Shown here piece by piece: positions 1 through 9,365 of a stretch of DNA of 59,542 bases; within the stretch, counting starts at the first letter, position 1; each line of letters starts with the position of its first letter. Location: positions 1 to 59,542 of the forward strand of contig CAINHS010000140.1 of NCBI GenBank assembly GCA_903848955.1. Reading direction: 5' to 3'. The translations under genes and the position numbers were made by a program. The notes beneath the pieces are model-generated. The model was not told the origin of the DNA. It saw only the letters and a program-made list of their open reading frames with translations, and did no database searches. The DNA comes from an uncultured beta proteobacterium (GTDB taxonomy: Bacteria > Pseudomonadota > Gammaproteobacteria > Burkholderiales > Rhodocyclaceae).

Positions 1-252
1 ACGCCGGCAGCTACTCCCGCCGCCGAGCCCGAGCCGGTTGCCGCTGAGCCCGAATCAGTTGCCGCTGAGCCCGAATCAGTTGCCGCCGAGATACCCGATA
101 ATCCCGATGTGGCGACCAAGATCGAACTGGCAATGGCCTATGAGGAAATGGGCGATCGCGATGGTGCCCGTGAGCTGTTCCAGGAAGCAATGGCAGAAGG
201 TAGCCCGGCGCAGCAGAAAGTGGCACGCGCCAAGTTTGACAGTCTCGGCTGA
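1..252 (+). CDS. fimV: FimV C-terminal fragment (5' end outside window)
   Basis: This is the last 83 codons of a protein cut by the window edge. A Pro/Ala/Glu-rich linker is followed by a conserved tail (IELAMAYEEMGDRDGARELF, then ending KFDSLG) that matches the C-terminal TPR-like domain of FimV/TspA. FimV is an inner-membrane, peptidoglycan-associated protein of type IV pilus assembly and polar organisation. The position upstream of truA and the trp genes is the usual betaproteobacterial order and supports the call. Nothing can be said of the N-terminal LysM part. Confidence 0.85.
   Translation, partial: TPAATPAAEPEPVAAEPESVAAEPESVAAEIPDNPDVATKIELAMAYEEMGDRDGARELFQEAMAEGSPAQQKVARAKFDSLG
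37..87 (+). repeat. 21-bp tandem repeat inside fimV
   Basis: A 21-bp unit beginning GTTGCCGCTGAGCCCGAATC is present twice in perfect tandem, with a third partial copy. It encodes repeats of VAAEPES in the acidic linker of FimV. Such in-frame repeats can change linker length by slippage without a frameshift. Confidence 0.85.
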
Positions 253-300
253 TCAACAACGCGCCCCCGGTGCCGGAGCACCGGGGGACGCTCTACACCC

Positions 301-876
301 TTGAAACATCTGCATCCCGCAAGCCTGATCCTGTTGGGCCTGGCAGCGCTCCTGGCGGCCTCCTGCCGCGATGGCACAGCCTTGTTGCTGGGTGGCTTGG
401 GGCTGAGCGCAGCGGCGCTCGTTGTGGCTTCTTCCCATTTGATCCCGTTGTTGCAGCGCAGTCGCTGGCTGTTGCTGACCATGCTGGCGATGTTTGGCTG
501 GCTGACGCCGGGAACTCCGCTGCCGGCCATCCCCGGGGCGAGTCAGGAAGGACTGCTGCTGGCAGCCGACAACATGCTGCGTTTGCTCATCGCGCTTTCT
601 ACCGTAGCCTTGATACTGAAAGCCTTGCCGCCGCCCGCACTGGTCGCCGGCATGCGCTCGCTGTTGGCGCCATTATCCATTTTGAATATTTCCAGAGACC
701 GGATCGCTGTGCGTCTGGGGCTGACCCTGAACGAAGTGGAGTTCTCGCGCCAGGCCGGGAGCCGCGAGTCAGGATACACAGGCGTCCTCAGTCTTCCTGC
801 TGCGCGTTTTGCCGCGGCAGATTTCATCGTCTGCGCTCTGGCCCTCGCCTTGATTCTGGTTGCGGCGCTGACATGA
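301..876 (+). CDS. CbiQ/EcfT-like integral membrane protein
   Basis: A 191-residue hydrophobic protein with about four to five membrane segments (roughly residues 8-25, 28-46, 57-72, 92-111 and 170-190). The general look is that of the energy-coupling factor T (CbiQ) family, which couples ABC ATPases to substrate-binding subunits. No ECF ATPase or S component lies nearby, so the role is open. The start is TTG, chosen because GGGGA lies about 10 bases upstream and coding begins there. The stop overlaps the truA start (ATGA), so the two are probably translationally coupled. The family call is tentative. Confidence 0.5.
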   Translation: MKHLHPASLILLGLAALLAASCRDGTALLLGGLGLSAAALVVASSHLIPLLQRSRWLLLTMLAMFGWLTPGTPLPAIPGASQEGLLLAADNMLRLLIALSTVALILKALPPPALVAGMRSLLAPLSILNISRDRIAVRLGLTLNEVEFSRQAGSRESGYTGVLSLPAARFAAADFIVCALALALILVAALT

Positions 877-1685
877 GAATCGCTCTCGGGCTCGAATACG
901 AGGGTTCCGGTTTCTGCGGCTGGCAGTCGCAAGCGGGCGGGGGTGCGGTACAGAACGTGGTGGAGTCGGCGCTCTCCGTCGTTGCCGATGCGCCGATACG
1001 GGTGGTTTGCGCCGGGCGCACCGATGCCGGCGTGCATGCCCTGGCGCAGGTGGTGCATTTTGATACCGAGGTCGTCCGCCCGGATACGGCATGGGTACGG
1101 GGCGTCAACGCGCATCTGCCCGCCAGTGTCGCGGTGCGTTGCGCTCAGACGGTAGCCGATGATTTCCATGCCCGGTTCTCGGCACGCGGCAGGCGCTACC
1201 GTTATCTGCTGCTGAATCGTGCCGAACGACCGGGCCTCATGGCGCGGCGTGTCGGCTGGTTTCATCGGCCGCTGGACGTGGCCGCCATGGCGGCGGCAGC
1301 GGCGCTGCTGCTCGGCGAACATGATTTCTCCGCTTTCCGTTCGGTCGAATGTCAGGCCAAGTCACCGGTCAAGACGCTGCGTCGTGCGGATGTTGTGCGC
1401 CATGGCGACCTGCTGGTGTTCGACTTCGAGGCCAGCGCCTTCCTGCATCACATGGTACGCAATCTTGTCGGCGCGCTGGTGTATGTCGGCAAGGGCGCGC
1501 ATGCGCCGGAATGGCTCGGCGAACTCCTTGCCGGTCGCGATCGCGCCCGCGCCGCGCCGACCTTCGAATCCTGCGGCCTGTATTTTGTCGGCGTCGATTA
1601 TGATCCGCAGTGGAACCTGAACATCGCTGCAGCGCAGGACCACCTGCTGTGGAGTACCGGCCGGACCACGCCTGCCCTTGGCTAG
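873..1685 (+). CDS. truA: tRNA pseudouridine(38-40) synthase TruA
   Basis: A protein of 270 residues, normal for TruA, which makes pseudouridine at positions 38-40 in the anticodon arm of many tRNAs. The catalytic motif GRTDAGVHA is at residues 49-57, with the nucleophilic Asp at 51. The N-terminus (MRIALGLEYEGSGFCGWQ) is typical. The ATG overlaps the stop of the preceding membrane protein. The long gap-free run into trpF suggests one transcript from fimV towards trp. Confidence 0.97.
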   Translation: MRIALGLEYEGSGFCGWQSQAGGGAVQNVVESALSVVADAPIRVVCAGRTDAGVHALAQVVHFDTEVVRPDTAWVRGVNAHLPASVAVRCAQTVADDFHARFSARGRRYRYLLLNRAERPGLMARRVGWFHRPLDVAAMAAAAALLLGEHDFSAFRSVECQAKSPVKTLRRADVVRHGDLLVFDFEASAFLHHMVRNLVGALVYVGKGAHAPEWLGELLAGRDRARAAPTFESCGLYFVGVDYDPQWNLNIAAAQDHLLWSTGRTTPALG

Positions 1686-1689
1686 ACTC

Positions 1690-2334
1690 ATGACCCGCAC
1701 CCGAATAAAGATATGCGGCATCACCCGCGAGGAAGATCTTGCGGCCGCAGTCGCGGCCGGCGCCGACGCTCTGGGTTTTGTCTTCTACGCGCCCAGTCCG
1801 CGCTATGTGACGCCGCAGCGGGCCGCGCAACTGATGGCGCTGCTTCCCGCCTTTGTCACCAAAGTCGGGCTTTTCGTCAATGAAACCGCGCCGGCTGTTC
1901 GTGCCGTCCTGGCACAAACGACGCTGGATCTGCTGCAGTTCCACGGCGATGAAGATGCGGACTATTGCTGTCAGTTCGGCCGGCCCTGGATCAAGGCCGC
2001 CAGAGTCAGGCCGGGGCTCGATTTGCTAGAATACGCGGGTACTTTCGCCGGGGTTCCCGGCGTCGCCGGCTTGTTGCTCGATGCCCATGTCGAAGGCTAC
2101 GGCGGAGGGGGACAGACCTTCGACTGGTCCCTGATTCCGCAATCCCTGCCGCTGCCCGTCATTCTCTCCGGCGGCCTGCATCCGGGCAATATTGCCGAAG
2201 CCGTGCGCGCCGTGCGGCCGTGGGCGGTGGATGTCAGCAGCGGCGTCGAGGCCGCCCGTGGCATCAAGGATGCGCAAAAGATCACCGAATTCATTGCCGG
2301 AGTGCGAGATGCAGATGCAGGACCTTCCTTATAA
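1690..2334 (+). CDS. trpF: Phosphoribosylanthranilate isomerase
   Basis: A 214-residue TIM barrel converting phosphoribosylanthranilate to CdRP, the third step of tryptophan synthesis. The catalytic Cys is in KICGIT (residue 9), the loop around [15 protein letters not shown] carries the general-acid Asp, and the phosphate-binding SGGLHPGN lies near the C-terminus. A TTG at 1678 is in frame and would add four residues overlapping truA; the ATG at 1690 fits family N-termini better. The gene overlaps trpB by 26 bases, which suggests coupling. Confidence 0.96.
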   Translation: MTRTRIKICGITREEDLAAAVAAGADALGFVFYAPSPRYVTPQRAAQLMALLPAFVTKVGLFVNETAPAVRAVLAQTTLDLLQFHGDEDADYCCQFGRPWIKAARVRPGLDLLEYAGTFAGVPGVAGLLLDAHVEGYGGGGQTFDWSLIPQSLPLPVILSGGLHPGNIAEAVRAVRPWAVDVSSGVEAARGIKDAQKITEFIAGVRDADAGPSL

Positions 2335-3520
2335 CTTGCCCGATGCCGGCGGCCACTTCGGTCCCTACGGTGGCGTCTTTGTCGCCGAGACGCTGATGCC
2401 GGCGTTGACCGAACTGCGCGAGGCCTACGCCGCGGCGCAGGCCGATGCGGAATTCCGCGCCGAATTCGACTACGAACTCAAGCACTACGTGGGCCGCCCC
2501 AGCCCGATTTATCACGCCCGGCGCTGGTCGGGCCTGCTCGGCGGCGCACAGATATTTCTCAAGCGCGAGGACCTCAATCACACCGGCGCACACAAGATCA
2601 ACAACTGCATCGGTCAGGCCCTGCTGGCGCGACGCATGGGCAAGCCGCGCGTGATTGCCGAGACGGGGGCCGGCCAGCATGGCGTTGCCACCGCCACGGT
2701 TGCCGCCCGCTACGGCATGGAATGCGTCGTGTATATGGGCGCGGAGGACATCAGGCGTCAGGCTGCCAATGTCTATCGCATGAAACTGCTGGGAGCCAGG
2801 GTGGTGCCGGTCGAATCAGGCTCGAAGACCCTGAAGGACGCGCTTAACGAGGCCATGCGCGACTGGGTGACCAACATCGGCAATACGTTCTACATCATCG
2901 GCACCGTCGCCGGTCCTCATCCCTATCCGATGATGGTGCGCGATTTCCAGGCCGTGATCGGCGAGGAGTGCAAGACGCAGATGCCGGAACTCGCCGGTCG
3001 TCAGCCGGATGCCGTGATCGCCTGCGTCGGCGGCGGATCCAATGCGATGGGGATTTTTTATCCCTATATCCCGCTCACCGGAGTGAAACTGATCGGCGTC
3101 GAAGCCGCCGGCCACGGCCTGGATACGGGCAAGCACTCGGCATCGCTTACCGCCGGACGTTCGGGCGTGCTGCATGGCAACCGCACCTATCTGTTGCAGG
3201 ACGAGAACGGGCAGGTCATCGAAACCCACTCGATTTCGGCCGGCCTCGATTATCCGGGTGTCGGCCCCGAGCACGCCTGGCTCAAGGATTCGGGCCGTGC
3301 CGAGTACGTCACGATTAGCGACGGCGAAGCGCTGCAGGCCTTCCATGATCTGTGTCACTTCGAAGGCATCATCCCCGCACTCGAGTCGAGCCATGCGCTG
3401 GCCTACGCAGCGAAACTCGCGCCGACCCTGGCCAAGGACAAGATGTTGCTGGTCAATCTTTCCGGTCGCGGCGACAAGGACATGCATACCGTCGCCGAAG
3501 CATCCGGCATTCAGTTCTGA
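2309..3520 (+). CDS. trpB: Tryptophan synthase beta chain
   Basis: A 403-residue PLP enzyme that joins indole and serine to make tryptophan in the alpha2beta2 complex with TrpA. The PLP lysine is in HTGAHKINN (Lys96), and the phosphate-binding loop GGGSNAMG is present. The ATG at 2309 has GGAG about seven bases upstream; a second in-frame ATG at 2315 is possible. The gene starts inside the end of trpF and is followed 13 bases later by trpA, so trpFBA form one operon without trpE/G/D/C in the window. Confidence 0.98.
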   Translation: MQMQDLPYNLPDAGGHFGPYGGVFVAETLMPALTELREAYAAAQADAEFRAEFDYELKHYVGRPSPIYHARRWSGLLGGAQIFLKREDLNHTGAHKINNCIGQALLARRMGKPRVIAETGAGQHGVATATVAARYGMECVVYMGAEDIRRQAANVYRMKLLGARVVPVESGSKTLKDALNEAMRDWVTNIGNTFYIIGTVAGPHPYPMMVRDFQAVIGEECKTQMPELAGRQPDAVIACVGGGSNAMGIFYPYIPLTGVKLIGVEAAGHGLDTGKHSASLTAGRSGVLHGNRTYLLQDENGQVIETHSISAGLDYPGVGPEHAWLKDSGRAEYVTISDGEALQAFHDLCHFEGIIPALESSHALAYAAKLAPTLAKDKMLLVNLSGRGDKDMHTVAEASGIQF

Positions 3521-3533
3521 CCCGGTCATCATC

Positions 3534-4340
3534 ATGTCACGCATCGCCACCACATTCGCCACTCTCGCCGCGCAAGGCCGCAAGGCACTGATCCCTTTCA
3601 TCACCGCCGGCGATCCCCATCCCGACCTCAGTCTGCCGCTGATGCGGGCGCTGGTGGCAGGCGGCGCCGATATCATCGAACTCGGTGTGCCGTTTTCCGA
3701 TCCGATGGCGGACGGGCCGACCATTCAGCGCGCCTCGGAACGGGCGCTGGCGCACGGCATGAGCTTGCGCCGGGTACTGGCGCTGGTGAAGGAGTTCCGC
3801 GCCGAGAACGCGACCACGCCGGTGGTTCTGATGGGCTACGCCAACCCCGTCGAATCCTACGGCGTCGAGGAGTTTGCCCGCGATGCGCACGTGGCCGGCG
3901 TCGACGGCGTGCTGGTGGTCGACTACCCGCCCGAGGAGTGCGCCGCGTTTGCCGTGGCGATGAAGCAGGCCGACATCGATCCGATCTTTCTGCTGGCGCC
4001 GACGTCCACCGAGAAGCGTTACGCTGAAGTGGCGCAGATCGGCAGCGGCTACATTTACTATGTTTCATTGAAGGGCGTCACCGGTTCCGGCAAGCTCGAT
4101 CTCGACGAAGTTGCGCGGCGCATTCCGCTGATCCGCGAGAAGGTCGGAATGCCGGTCGGCGTCGGCTTCGGCATCCGTGACGCGGCCACCGCGGCGAGGA
4201 TTGCCGCGGTGGCCGATGCCGTGGTGATCGGCAGCCGGATCATCGAGGAAATTGAAAGCGGTGATGCCGCTGGAGCGCCGCAGCGGGTTACAAGCTTCTT
4301 GAATGGAATCCGTGCCGCAATGGATGGAGAAACCATATGA
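3534..4340 (+). CDS. trpA: Tryptophan synthase alpha chain
   Basis: A 268-residue TIM barrel that cleaves indole-3-glycerol phosphate to indole and GAP, passing indole to TrpB by a tunnel. The two catalytic acids sit where the family has them: Glu49 (ADIIEL) and Asp60 (DPMADGPT). The length equals that of the E. coli protein. The stop is followed by about 100 bases with hairpins before accD. Confidence 0.98.
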   Translation: MSRIATTFATLAAQGRKALIPFITAGDPHPDLSLPLMRALVAGGADIIELGVPFSDPMADGPTIQRASERALAHGMSLRRVLALVKEFRAENATTPVVLMGYANPVESYGVEEFARDAHVAGVDGVLVVDYPPEECAAFAVAMKQADIDPIFLLAPTSTEKRYAEVAQIGSGYIYYVSLKGVTGSGKLDLDEVARRIPLIREKVGMPVGVGFGIRDAATAARIAAVADAVVIGSRIIEEIESGDAAGAPQRVTSFLNGIRAAMDGETI

Positions 4341-4355
4341 CGACCTACCCCCCAT

Positions 4356-4440
4356 CCCCCTTCCCGAAGAAGGGGGTGACTTTGGTTCGCTGCGCTCCAT
4401 GCTTATTGGCGGTCCCTCCTTGGGGCGGCCCTGCGGAGGA
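4356..4440 (+). repeat. Intergenic hairpin element before accD
   Basis: Between trpA and accD lies an 8-bp perfect stem (CCCCCTTC at 4356-4363 with GAAGGGGG at 4369-4376). Further on, CCTCC at 4415-4419 is complementary to the accD ribosome-binding site GGAGG at 4435-4439. There is no T-run after the first hairpin, so it is not an ordinary terminator. The base composition and style resemble short dispersed intergenic elements, but copies elsewhere cannot be checked from this window. Confidence 0.5.
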
Positions 4441-4443
4441 ACT

Positions 4444-5304
4444 ATGAGCTGGTTACAAAAGCTGCTGCCACCGAAGATCAAGCGCTCGGAGGGGCTACGC
4501 AAGTCGATTCCCGAGGGCCTGTGGGCGAAGTGCCCGGCCTGCGAGGCGGTGCTCTACAGTACCGATCTGGAGAACAACCTCAACGTCTGTCCCAAGTGCG
4601 CTCATCATCTCCGCCTGCGCGCCCGTGTCCGGCTGGACGCCTTGCTCGATGCCGAAGGCCGCTTCGAGATCGGTGCCGAGATCATTCCGATGGATCCGCT
4701 CAAGTTCAAGGACAGCAAGCGCTATGTGGACCGTCTCGCCGCCGCGAATGAGGACACCGGCGAGGCCGATGCCATGGTGGTGATGCAGGGTGCGGTCAAG
4801 ACCGTGCCGGTTGTGGTCGCCTGTTTCGAGTTTGAATTCCTCGGCGGCTCGATGGGCGCCGTCGTCGGCGAGCGCTTCGTGCGCGGCGTCAAGGCGGCGA
4901 TCGAAATGCAGGCGCCCTTCATCTGCATCACGGCCTCGGGTGGGGCGCGCATGCAGGAGGGCCTGTTTTCATTGATGCAGATGGCCAAGACTACGGCCGC
5001 CGTGACGCAACTGGCGCATCACCAGCTGCCGTTCATCACGCTGCTGACCGATCCCACCATGGGCGGCGTTTCGGCTTCTTTCGCTTTCGTCGGCGACGTC
5101 GTGATTGCCGAGCCGGGAGCGCTGATCGGCTTCGCCGGTCCGCGCGTGATTGAGCAGACGGTGCGCGAGACGCTGCCGCCAGGCTTCCAGCGTGCCGAGT
5201 TTCTGATGGAAAAGGGGGCGATCGACATGATCGTCGATCGGCGCGAACTGCGCGACAAGCTGGCTTCCTTGCTGACTCTTCTGCAACGCATCCCGGCTGC
5301 CTGA
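4444..5304 (+). CDS. accD: Acetyl-CoA carboxylase carboxyltransferase beta subunit
   Basis: A 286-residue subunit of acetyl-CoA carboxylase, which with AccA moves the carboxyl group from biotin to acetyl-CoA in the first step of fatty-acid synthesis. It has the N-terminal four-Cys zinc ribbon (Cys30, Cys33, Cys49, Cys52) followed by the crotonase-fold domain with the [11 protein letters not shown] and GGARMQEG loops. The ATG has a strong GGAGGA four bases upstream. Its stop overlaps the folC start. In E. coli the zinc domain also binds acc mRNA; whether that holds here is unknown. Confidence 0.97.
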   Translation: MSWLQKLLPPKIKRSEGLRKSIPEGLWAKCPACEAVLYSTDLENNLNVCPKCAHHLRLRARVRLDALLDAEGRFEIGAEIIPMDPLKFKDSKRYVDRLAAANEDTGEADAMVVMQGAVKTVPVVVACFEFEFLGGSMGAVVGERFVRGVKAAIEMQAPFICITASGGARMQEGLFSLMQMAKTTAAVTQLAHHQLPFITLLTDPTMGGVSASFAFVGDVVIAEPGALIGFAGPRVIEQTVRETLPPGFQRAEFLMEKGAIDMIVDRRELRDKLASLLTLLQRIPAA

Positions 5305-6599
5305 TGCTGCCATTTCCGGACCGGCTGGACGGCTGGCTGGAGCATCTCGAAGCGCAGCATCCGCGTGGCAGTGCCGGCATCGAATTGGGCCTGGAGCGGG
5401 TGGCGGCGGTCAAGGCGCGCCTGGCCCAACGCGAGAATTGTCCGCTCATTCTGGTGGGCGGCACCAACGGCAAGGGTTCAACCTGTGCCATGCTCGAACG
5501 CATTTTGCTCGCCGCCGGCTATCGCGTCGGGCTGTATACCTCGCCGCACCTGCTGCGCTACAACGAGCGCGTCAGGGTCAACGGCATGGCGGCCGACGAT
5601 GAAAGCCTGTGCCGCGCCTTCGCCTGCGTCGAGCGGGCGCGCGGCGATTCCGCGCTGACCTATTTCGAGTTCGGTACCCTGGCGGCGTGGGAGGTGTTCG
5701 CCGCCGCCGGCCTCGATGCCATTGTTCTGGAGGTCGGTCTCGGCGGACGGCTCGATGCGACCAACGCCTATGAACCCGATTGCACCATCGTTACCAGTGT
5801 CGATCTCGATCACATGGATTATCTCGGAGCAACTCGCGAGGACATCGGACGCGAGAAGGCCGGCATCTTCCGCCGCGGGATTCCGGCGATCTGCGGCGAT
5901 CCGCGGCCGCCGCGATCCCTCACCGATCACGCCGGCGCTGCAGGCGCGCGACTGCAGGTCCTGGGGAGGGATTTCGGCTATCAGCAACAGGAACAGCAGT
6001 GGTTGTATTGGGCAGGTGCCGGCGACGGGGTGGTGATCCGGCGCGGCGGGCTGGCCTTTCCGGCCTTGCGCGGCGAGCAGCAACTGGCCAACGCGGCGTG
6101 CGCCATGGCGGCACTCGATGCTCTGCACCGGCAACTTCCGGTGGCGATGAAGGACATCCGTCAGGGATTGAGCGCGGTGCAGCTGGCAGGACGTTTCCAG
6201 GTCTTGCCGGGGCGTCCGGCCGTGGTGCTTGATGTCGCCCATAACCCGCAAGCGGCCCGCGTCCTGGCTGCCAATCTCGGCGACATGGGATTCCATCGCA
6301 ATACCTGGGCCGTGTTCGGCATGCTCGCCGACAAGGACATCGATGGCGTTATCGATGCGCTGCGCGTGCGGGTGACCCACTGGTTGCCGTGTACCCTGGA
6401 AGGCGGTCGTGCGGCAGGCGCCGATGCTTTGGCCGCCCGTTTGCAGGCCAGGGGAATGAAGCTTGCGGGAGAGTTCGCTTCGCCGGCGGCTGCCCTCGCT
6501 TGCGCCCAAGAGAACGCGGGCGAAGATGATAGAATCCTCGCCTTCGGATCCTTCCTCACTGTTGCTGCGGCCTTGCAGTCGCTTGGCCGGTCAGCGTAA
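5304..6599 (+). CDS. folC: Bifunctional folylpolyglutamate/dihydrofolate synthase
   Basis: A 431-residue Mur-ligase-like ATPase that adds glutamate to dihydropteroate and to folates. The P-loop GGTNGKGST is at residues 52-60. The motif TSPHLLRYNERVRVNG and the C-terminal LDVAHNPQAAR (ligase C-terminal domain) are intact. It overlaps the accD stop by one base (TGATG), the usual betaproteobacterial accD-folC arrangement. Confidence 0.97.
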   Translation: MLPFPDRLDGWLEHLEAQHPRGSAGIELGLERVAAVKARLAQRENCPLILVGGTNGKGSTCAMLERILLAAGYRVGLYTSPHLLRYNERVRVNGMAADDESLCRAFACVERARGDSALTYFEFGTLAAWEVFAAAGLDAIVLEVGLGGRLDATNAYEPDCTIVTSVDLDHMDYLGATREDIGREKAGIFRRGIPAICGDPRPPRSLTDHAGAAGARLQVLGRDFGYQQQEQQWLYWAGAGDGVVIRRGGLAFPALRGEQQLANAACAMAALDALHRQLPVAMKDIRQGLSAVQLAGRFQVLPGRPAVVLDVAHNPQAARVLAANLGDMGFHRNTWAVFGMLADKDIDGVIDALRVRVTHWLPCTLEGGRAAGADALAARLQARGMKLAGEFASPAAALACAQENAGEDDRILAFGSFLTVAAALQSLGRSA

Positions 6600-6604
6600 C
6601 CACG

Positions 6605-7318
6605 ATGGCGGAACAAGACACCTCGCCTGACGCAGATTTGCAGCTGAAGAAGCGCGCGCGCCGCCGTCTGGTCGGCGCCGCCGCGCTGGCGCTGTTCGCC
6701 GTCATCGTATTGCCGATGGTGATGGACAGGGAGCCGCGTCCTCTGACGCAGGACATTCAGGTGCGCATCCCCGGTCAGGATTCCACCGGTCTTGCGGCCA
6801 AGGTCCTGCCGGGCAAGCCGGCGGCGACTCCCATGCCGGCGCCGGAACCGCGACCTGTCGTGGAAGCCGCCGCTGAACAAAAGCCGGAAGTCAAGCCGGG
6901 TGCACAACCTGCGCCGCCGCCTGCTGCGCCCGCAGCGGCGAGTCCGGCGCCGCCAGCCACTCCGGCAGTGGCCGTGGCCGCGGCCGCGAAGCCCGTGGAA
7001 AAACCTCCGGTCGCCGAAAAGAAGGCCGTTGTCGCCGAGAAGCCGGCGGCCGCAACGGCTGTCGATCCCAAGCCGGCAGGCAGTGCTGGCGCGCAGTGGG
7101 TGGTTCAACTCGGCGCCTACAAGGAAGCGGGCAACGTCAGATTGCTGTTGGCGAAGCTGAAGGGCGTCGGTGTGCCCGCCTACACGGAGAAATTCGATTC
7201 GCCGCAAGGGCCGCGCATTCGCGTCCGGGCCGGCCCTTTCGCCAGTCAGGAAGCCGCTGAAAAGGCCCGTTCAAAGATCAGAATAATCGGTGTAGACGGC
7301 CCGGTAGCGCCGAAGTAG
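6605..7318 (+). CDS. SPOR-domain protein (DedD-like)
   Basis: A 237-residue protein with a basic N-terminus, one membrane segment at about residues 22-41, a long Pro/Ala/Lys-rich periplasmic linker (about 75-155), and a C-terminal SPOR domain starting near QWVVQLGAYKEAGNV. SPOR domains bind glycan strands lacking stem peptides at the division site. The position between folC and cvpA is that of DedD, a non-essential divisome protein. Low sequence complexity in the linker prevents a firm orthology call. Confidence 0.88.
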   Translation: MAEQDTSPDADLQLKKRARRRLVGAAALALFAVIVLPMVMDREPRPLTQDIQVRIPGQDSTGLAAKVLPGKPAATPMPAPEPRPVVEAAAEQKPEVKPGAQPAPPPAAPAAASPAPPATPAVAVAAAAKPVEKPPVAEKKAVVAEKPAAATAVDPKPAGSAGAQWVVQLGAYKEAGNVRLLLAKLKGVGVPAYTEKFDSPQGPRIRVRAGPFASQEAAEKARSKIRIIGVDGPVAPK

Positions 7319-7322
7319 GGCG

Positions 7323-7814
7323 ATGACCGCGTTCGATTATGCCGTCCTGGCGGTCATTGCGGCATCGGTGTTGCTTGGCTTGTGGCGTGGCGTGGTGAGC
7401 GAGATTCTGGCGCTGGCGGCATGGGTCGCGGCATTTTTCGTCGCCCGCGCCGAGGCGGCCGGGGTGGCGAACATGCTGGCGCAGCAGATTGCCGAACCGG
7501 GGATGCGGCTGGCTGCGGCTTATGTGCTGATTTTTGTCGGTGTCCTGCTGGTCTTCACGTTGGCGCGAATGCTGATTTCGCTGATGTTGAAGGCGGCGGG
7601 GTTGGGGTTGCTGGATCGCCTGCTGGGTGCGGCTTTTGGTGTCTTGCGCGGGATTCTGGTGGTATTGATGGCGGTGCTGGTGGCGGGTATGACTCCGTTG
7701 CCCAAGGCCGACGGGTGGCGGGATGCGGTGCTGGCACCGCCGCTGGAAACCGCGGTGCTTGCGGCAAAGCCCTGGCTGCCTGCGGACGCCGCAAAACGGA
7801 TTCGGTTTCGATAG
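7323..7814 (+). CDS. cvpA: CvpA family membrane protein
   Basis: A 163-residue inner-membrane protein with four predicted helices (about 5-20, 28-45, 63-85 and 100-125). It sits directly upstream of purF as in E. coli, where CvpA was found through colicin V production and is linked to envelope homeostasis. The motif GVLRGILVVLMAVLVAGMT is typical. Only four bases separate it from the SPOR gene and nine from purF, so co-transcription is expected. Confidence 0.93.
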   Translation: MTAFDYAVLAVIAASVLLGLWRGVVSEILALAAWVAAFFVARAEAAGVANMLAQQIAEPGMRLAAAYVLIFVGVLLVFTLARMLISLMLKAAGLGLLDRLLGAAFGVLRGILVVLMAVLVAGMTPLPKADGWRDAVLAPPLETAVLAAKPWLPADAAKRIRFR

Positions 7815-7823
7815 AGGAAGACC

Positions 7824-9365
7824 ATGTGCGGAATTCTGGGTGTGGTATCCACCACGCCGGTGAACCAGTTGCTCTACGACGGCTTGCAGGTGCTCCAGCA
7901 CCGCGGTCAGGATGCGGCTGGCGTTGCCACCGCGGAAGGCGGGCGTTTTCACATGCACAAAGGCTCCGGCCTGGTGCGCGACGTCTTCCGTACCCGCAAC
8001 ATGCGCAATCTGGTGGGCAACTGGGGCATCGGACATTGTCGTTACCCGACGGCCGGTTCGGCCGACAACGCCGCCGAGGCGCAGCCCTTTTACGTCAATT
8101 CGCCGTTCGGCCTGATGCTGGCGCACAACGGCAATCTGACCAATGCCGATCAGTTGAAGCAGGACATGTTCCTGCAGGACTTGCGCCACATGAACACCAA
8201 CTCCGATTCGGAGGTGCTGCTCAATGTCCTGGCGCATGAATTGCAGGCCGCATCGACCAAGTATCAGGTCGATGCCGAGACCATTTTCAAGGCGGTGGCG
8301 GGCGTACATCGCCGCGTCAAGGGCGCCTATGCCGTGGTGGCGATGATCGCCGGCTACGGCCTGCTGGCCTTTCGCGATCCCTTCGGCATCCGTCCCCTGG
8401 TGATCGGCCGCAACGAGACGCCGGAAGGCATGGAATACCTTGTGGCGTCGGAGAGCGTGGCGATCGATACCCTGGGTTTCAAGATGTTGCGCGATGTCGA
8501 GCCGGGCGAAGCCGTGCTGATCGACATGCGCGGCAACTTTGTCAGCCGGCAGTGCGCCGAGCGCACCCTTCATGCTCCCTGCATGTTCGAGTTTGTCTAT
8601 CTGGCGCGTCCCGATTCGGTGATGGACGGCATTTCAGTGTATGAAACGCGGGCCAAGATGGGCGATTACCTGGCCGACAAGATCCGTCTCACCATGCCGC
8701 ACCTGGAGATCGATGCGGTGATTCCGATCCCCGATTCCAGCCGTCATTCGGCGATGGAACTGGCGGCGCGATTGAACCTTCCCTACCGTGAGGGCTTCGT
8801 CAAGAACCGTTACATCGGCCGCACGTTCATCATGCCGGGCCAGGCGACGCGGCGCAAATCGGTGCGACAGAAGCTCAATGCCATCAGCCAGGAGTTCAGG
8901 GGGCGCAACGTGCTGCTGGTCGACGATTCCATCGTGCGCGGCACTACCAGTCGCGAGATCATCATGATGGCGCGCGAGGCCGGCGCAAAAAAGGTCTACT
9001 TCGCCTCCGCTTCGCCGCCGGTCCGTTTCGCCAACGTCTATGGCATTGACATGCCGACGCGCAGCGAACTGATCGCCTCCTATCGCAGTGACGACGAGGT
9101 CTGCCGCGAGATCGGCGCCGACGCATTGATCTATCAGGATCTCGACGCGCTGAAGGCGGCCGTGCGCTCGGTCAATCCGACGGTGACCCAGTTCGAGACT
9201 TCCTGCTTCGACGGCCAGTACATCACCGGCGACGTCACCGCCGTTTATCTGCAGAGCATGGAGGACAAGCGTTCCGCTCCTCCGCTGCGCAAGCCGGACG
9301 ACCTGGACGGGTTTGATGGCGCGGATGGCGAACAACTCGACCTGAATCTGGTTCAGGCGCAATGA
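7824..9365 (+). CDS. purF: Amidophosphoribosyltransferase
   Basis: A 513-residue enzyme making phosphoribosylamine from PRPP and glutamine, the committed step of purine synthesis. The mature nucleophile Cys follows Met1 (MCGILGVV), so the N-terminal glutaminase domain is intact. The PRPP-binding loop VLLVDDSIVRGTTSRE is at about residues 361-376. No N-terminal propeptide and no FeS cysteine set is evident, consistent with the E. coli-type enzyme. It overlaps metZ by four bases. Confidence 0.98.
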   Translation: MCGILGVVSTTPVNQLLYDGLQVLQHRGQDAAGVATAEGGRFHMHKGSGLVRDVFRTRNMRNLVGNWGIGHCRYPTAGSADNAAEAQPFYVNSPFGLMLAHNGNLTNADQLKQDMFLQDLRHMNTNSDSEVLLNVLAHELQAASTKYQVDAETIFKAVAGVHRRVKGAYAVVAMIAGYGLLAFRDPFGIRPLVIGRNETPEGMEYLVASESVAIDTLGFKMLRDVEPGEAVLIDMRGNFVSRQCAERTLHAPCMFEFVYLARPDSVMDGISVYETRAKMGDYLADKIRLTMPHLEIDAVIPIPDSSRHSAMELAARLNLPYREGFVKNRYIGRTFIMPGQATRRKSVRQKLNAISQEFRGRNVLLVDDSIVRGTTSREIIMMAREAGAKKVYFASASPPVRFANVYGIDMPTRSELIASYRSDDEVCREIGADALIYQDLDALKAAVRSVNPTVTQFETSCFDGQYITGDVTAVYLQSMEDKRSAPPLRKPDDLDGFDGADGEQLDLNLVQAQ

